Assembly (NCBI GenBank): GCA_024699395.1 | Contig: JAILPU010000039.1 | Location: 1 to 13,493, forward strand | DNA length: 13,493 bases | DNA from: Lachnospiraceae bacterium | GTDB taxonomy: Bacteria; Bacillota; Clostridia; Lachnospirales; Lachnospiraceae | Direction: 5' to 3' | Part shown: in pieces, positions 12,632 through 13,493 of the stretch | Layout of the letters: every line of letters begins with the position of its first letter | Numbering within the stretch: position 1 is the stretch's first letter | Translations under genes and position numbers: made by a program | Notes under the pieces: generated by a model | The model's database searches: none | What the model saw: only the letters and a program-made list of their open reading frames with translations | What the model was told of the DNA's origin: nothing

Positions 12632-13493
12632 ATGAAATTATCTAAGAAGATCATGTGTCTCGCTCTTACAGGTGTTATGACAGTTGCTATGTGCTCATGC
12701 GGTAACAACACAAACACCACAACAGACACAACAAACACAACCGACACTGAAACTCAGGCAACCGAGGGCACATTTAAGATCGGTGGTATCGGCCCTGTTA
12801 CCGGTGGTGCTGCAATTTACGGACAGAACGTTAAGAACGCAATTGAGCTTGCTGTTAACGAGATTAACGAGAACGGCGGCGTTAACGGAGCTAATTTAGA
12901 GCTTAACTTCCAGGATGACGAGCACGATGCGGAGAAAGCTGTAAATGCTTACAATTCCATTAAAGACTGGGGTGCACAGATCCTTATCGGAACCGTTACT
13001 TCAACACCCTGTATCGCTGTAACAGACAAGACCAAGGAAGATAACATGTTCCAGATTTCTCCCTCAGGTTCAGCTGTTAAATGTACTCAGTACGACAACT
13101 GCTTCAGAGTATGCTTCTCAGATCCTTCACAGGGAAGCGCATCTGCTGAATATATTGCTAAGAACGGCCTTGCTTCAAAAGTAGCTGTTATCTACAACAG
13201 CTCTGATGTATATTCTTCAGGAATTTACGAGAACTTTGCTGCAGGTGCTGAAGGCATTGATGCATTTGAAATCGTTGCTGCAGAAGCTTTCACAGAAGAC
13301 AGCAAGACTGATTTCACTGTTCAGCTTCAGAAGGCTAAGGATGCAGGCGCAGATCTTGTATTCCTTCCCATCTACTACAACGAGGCTGCTCTTATCCTTA
13401 CACAGGCTGCAAAAATGGATTACGCTCCCAAGTTCTTCTCTTGCGACGGTATGGATGGAATCCTTTCATGCGAAGGTTTTGACACATCATACG
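12632..13493 (+). CDS. ABC transporter substrate-binding lipoprotein, branched-chain amino acid type (LivJ-like), 3' truncated
   Basis: Extracellular binding protein of the type I periplasmic-binding fold (Leu/Ile/Val-binding family) that would feed a LivHMGF-type importer expected downstream of the window. 287 codons are visible and the frame is still open at the edge. The N-terminus has K2/K5/K6, a hydrophobic stretch (7-21) and a lipobox ending at Cys23 (MCSC). A Thr/Asn/Asp-rich linker to about residue 45 follows, then FKIGGIGPVTGGAAIYGQNV, AIELAVNEINENGGVNG, ILIGTVTSTPCIAV, ISPSGSAV, ADLVFLPIYYNEAALI and KFFSCDGMDG, all in family order. Several Cys in the outside domain (CTQYDNCFRVC) are unusual. 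The ligand cannot be read from this. AAGGAGG lies 9 bases before the ATG. Confidence 0.9.
   Translation, partial: MKLSKKIMCLALTGVMTVAMCSCGNNTNTTTDTTNTTDTETQATEGTFKIGGIGPVTGGAAIYGQNVKNAIELAVNEINENGGVNGANLELNFQDDEHDAEKAVNAYNSIKDWGAQILIGTVTSTPCIAVTDKTKEDNMFQISPSGSAVKCTQYDNCFRVCFSDPSQGSASAEYIAKNGLASKVAVIYNSSDVYSSGIYENFAAGAEGIDAFEIVAAEAFTEDSKTDFTVQLQKAKDAGADLVFLPIYYNEAALILTQAAKMDYAPKFFSCDGMDGILSCEGFDTSY

Noticed and set aside
12684..12899. Gln/Thr-rich open frame in another frame of the transporter gene
   Set aside because: It is an out-of-frame reading of the Thr/Asn linker and following domain of the binding protein, whose true frame has signal peptide, lipobox and ribosome binding site.
1..13493. 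Mobile elements, CRISPR arrays, tRNA or rRNA genes, phage or defence genes
   Set aside because: No transposase or integrase, no regularly spaced direct repeats, no cloverleaf or rRNA signatures seen; the window is tightly packed core genes with uniform strand.

Overview
The window reads as a stretch of core chromosome from a low-to-middling-GC Gram-positive anaerobe of the Clostridia, most likely a Lachnospiraceae relative. This placement is an inference from gene content: SepF, an N-terminally extended ribosomal protein L27 with its processing protease Prp, YqeK and RsfS next to ObgE, a RodA gene followed by a methylglyoxal synthase gene, and strong AGGAGG-type ribosome binding sites. All 18 genes found lie on the + strand. 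Coding density is very high and the largest non-coding gap is 160 bases.

Layout. (1) 1-2212: the 3' part of rodA (cell-wall glycosyltransferase), mgsA-like, and a lipoprotein D-Ala-D-Ala carboxypeptidase, tightly packed or overlapping. (2) 2219-2758: a small P-loop protein with its own promoter and a terminator-like hairpin. (3) 2799-5487: a membrane-anchored HlyD-like protein, the PLP-binding protein YggS and the division protein SepF, closed by a hairpin. (4) 5548-8099: aroB, lspA and rluD, nearly overlapping. (5) 8157-8783: a cytidylate-kinase-like protein. (6) 8803-9910: a consensus-like promoter and structured leader, then rplU, prp, rpmA and a strong terminator. (7) 9928-12471: obgE, yhbY, yqeK and rsfS, a ribosome assembly and nucleotide housekeeping run. 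(8) 12472-13493: a regulatory gap with three inverted repeats, then the 5' part of a branched-chain-amino-acid-type ABC transporter binding lipoprotein.

The genes fall into two themes. The first half concerns envelope and division: RodA, the carboxypeptidase, SepF, LspA (which would process the two lipoproteins seen here) and the HlyD-like anchor. The second half concerns ribosome building: RluD, L21, Prp, L27, Obg, YhbY and RsfS, with Prp encoded between its probable partners.

I see no clearly new multi-gene system, mobile element, CRISPR array, tRNA or rRNA. The points that stand out are: a methylglyoxal synthase homologue that has lost the family's catalytic aspartate; a perfect 11-bp inverted repeat with a T run inside the carboxypeptidase gene; an orphan HlyD-like protein at a division locus; absence of nadD and of ylmH/divIVA from their usual places; an in-operon terminator just before obgE; and a multi-palindrome leader before the transporter gene.
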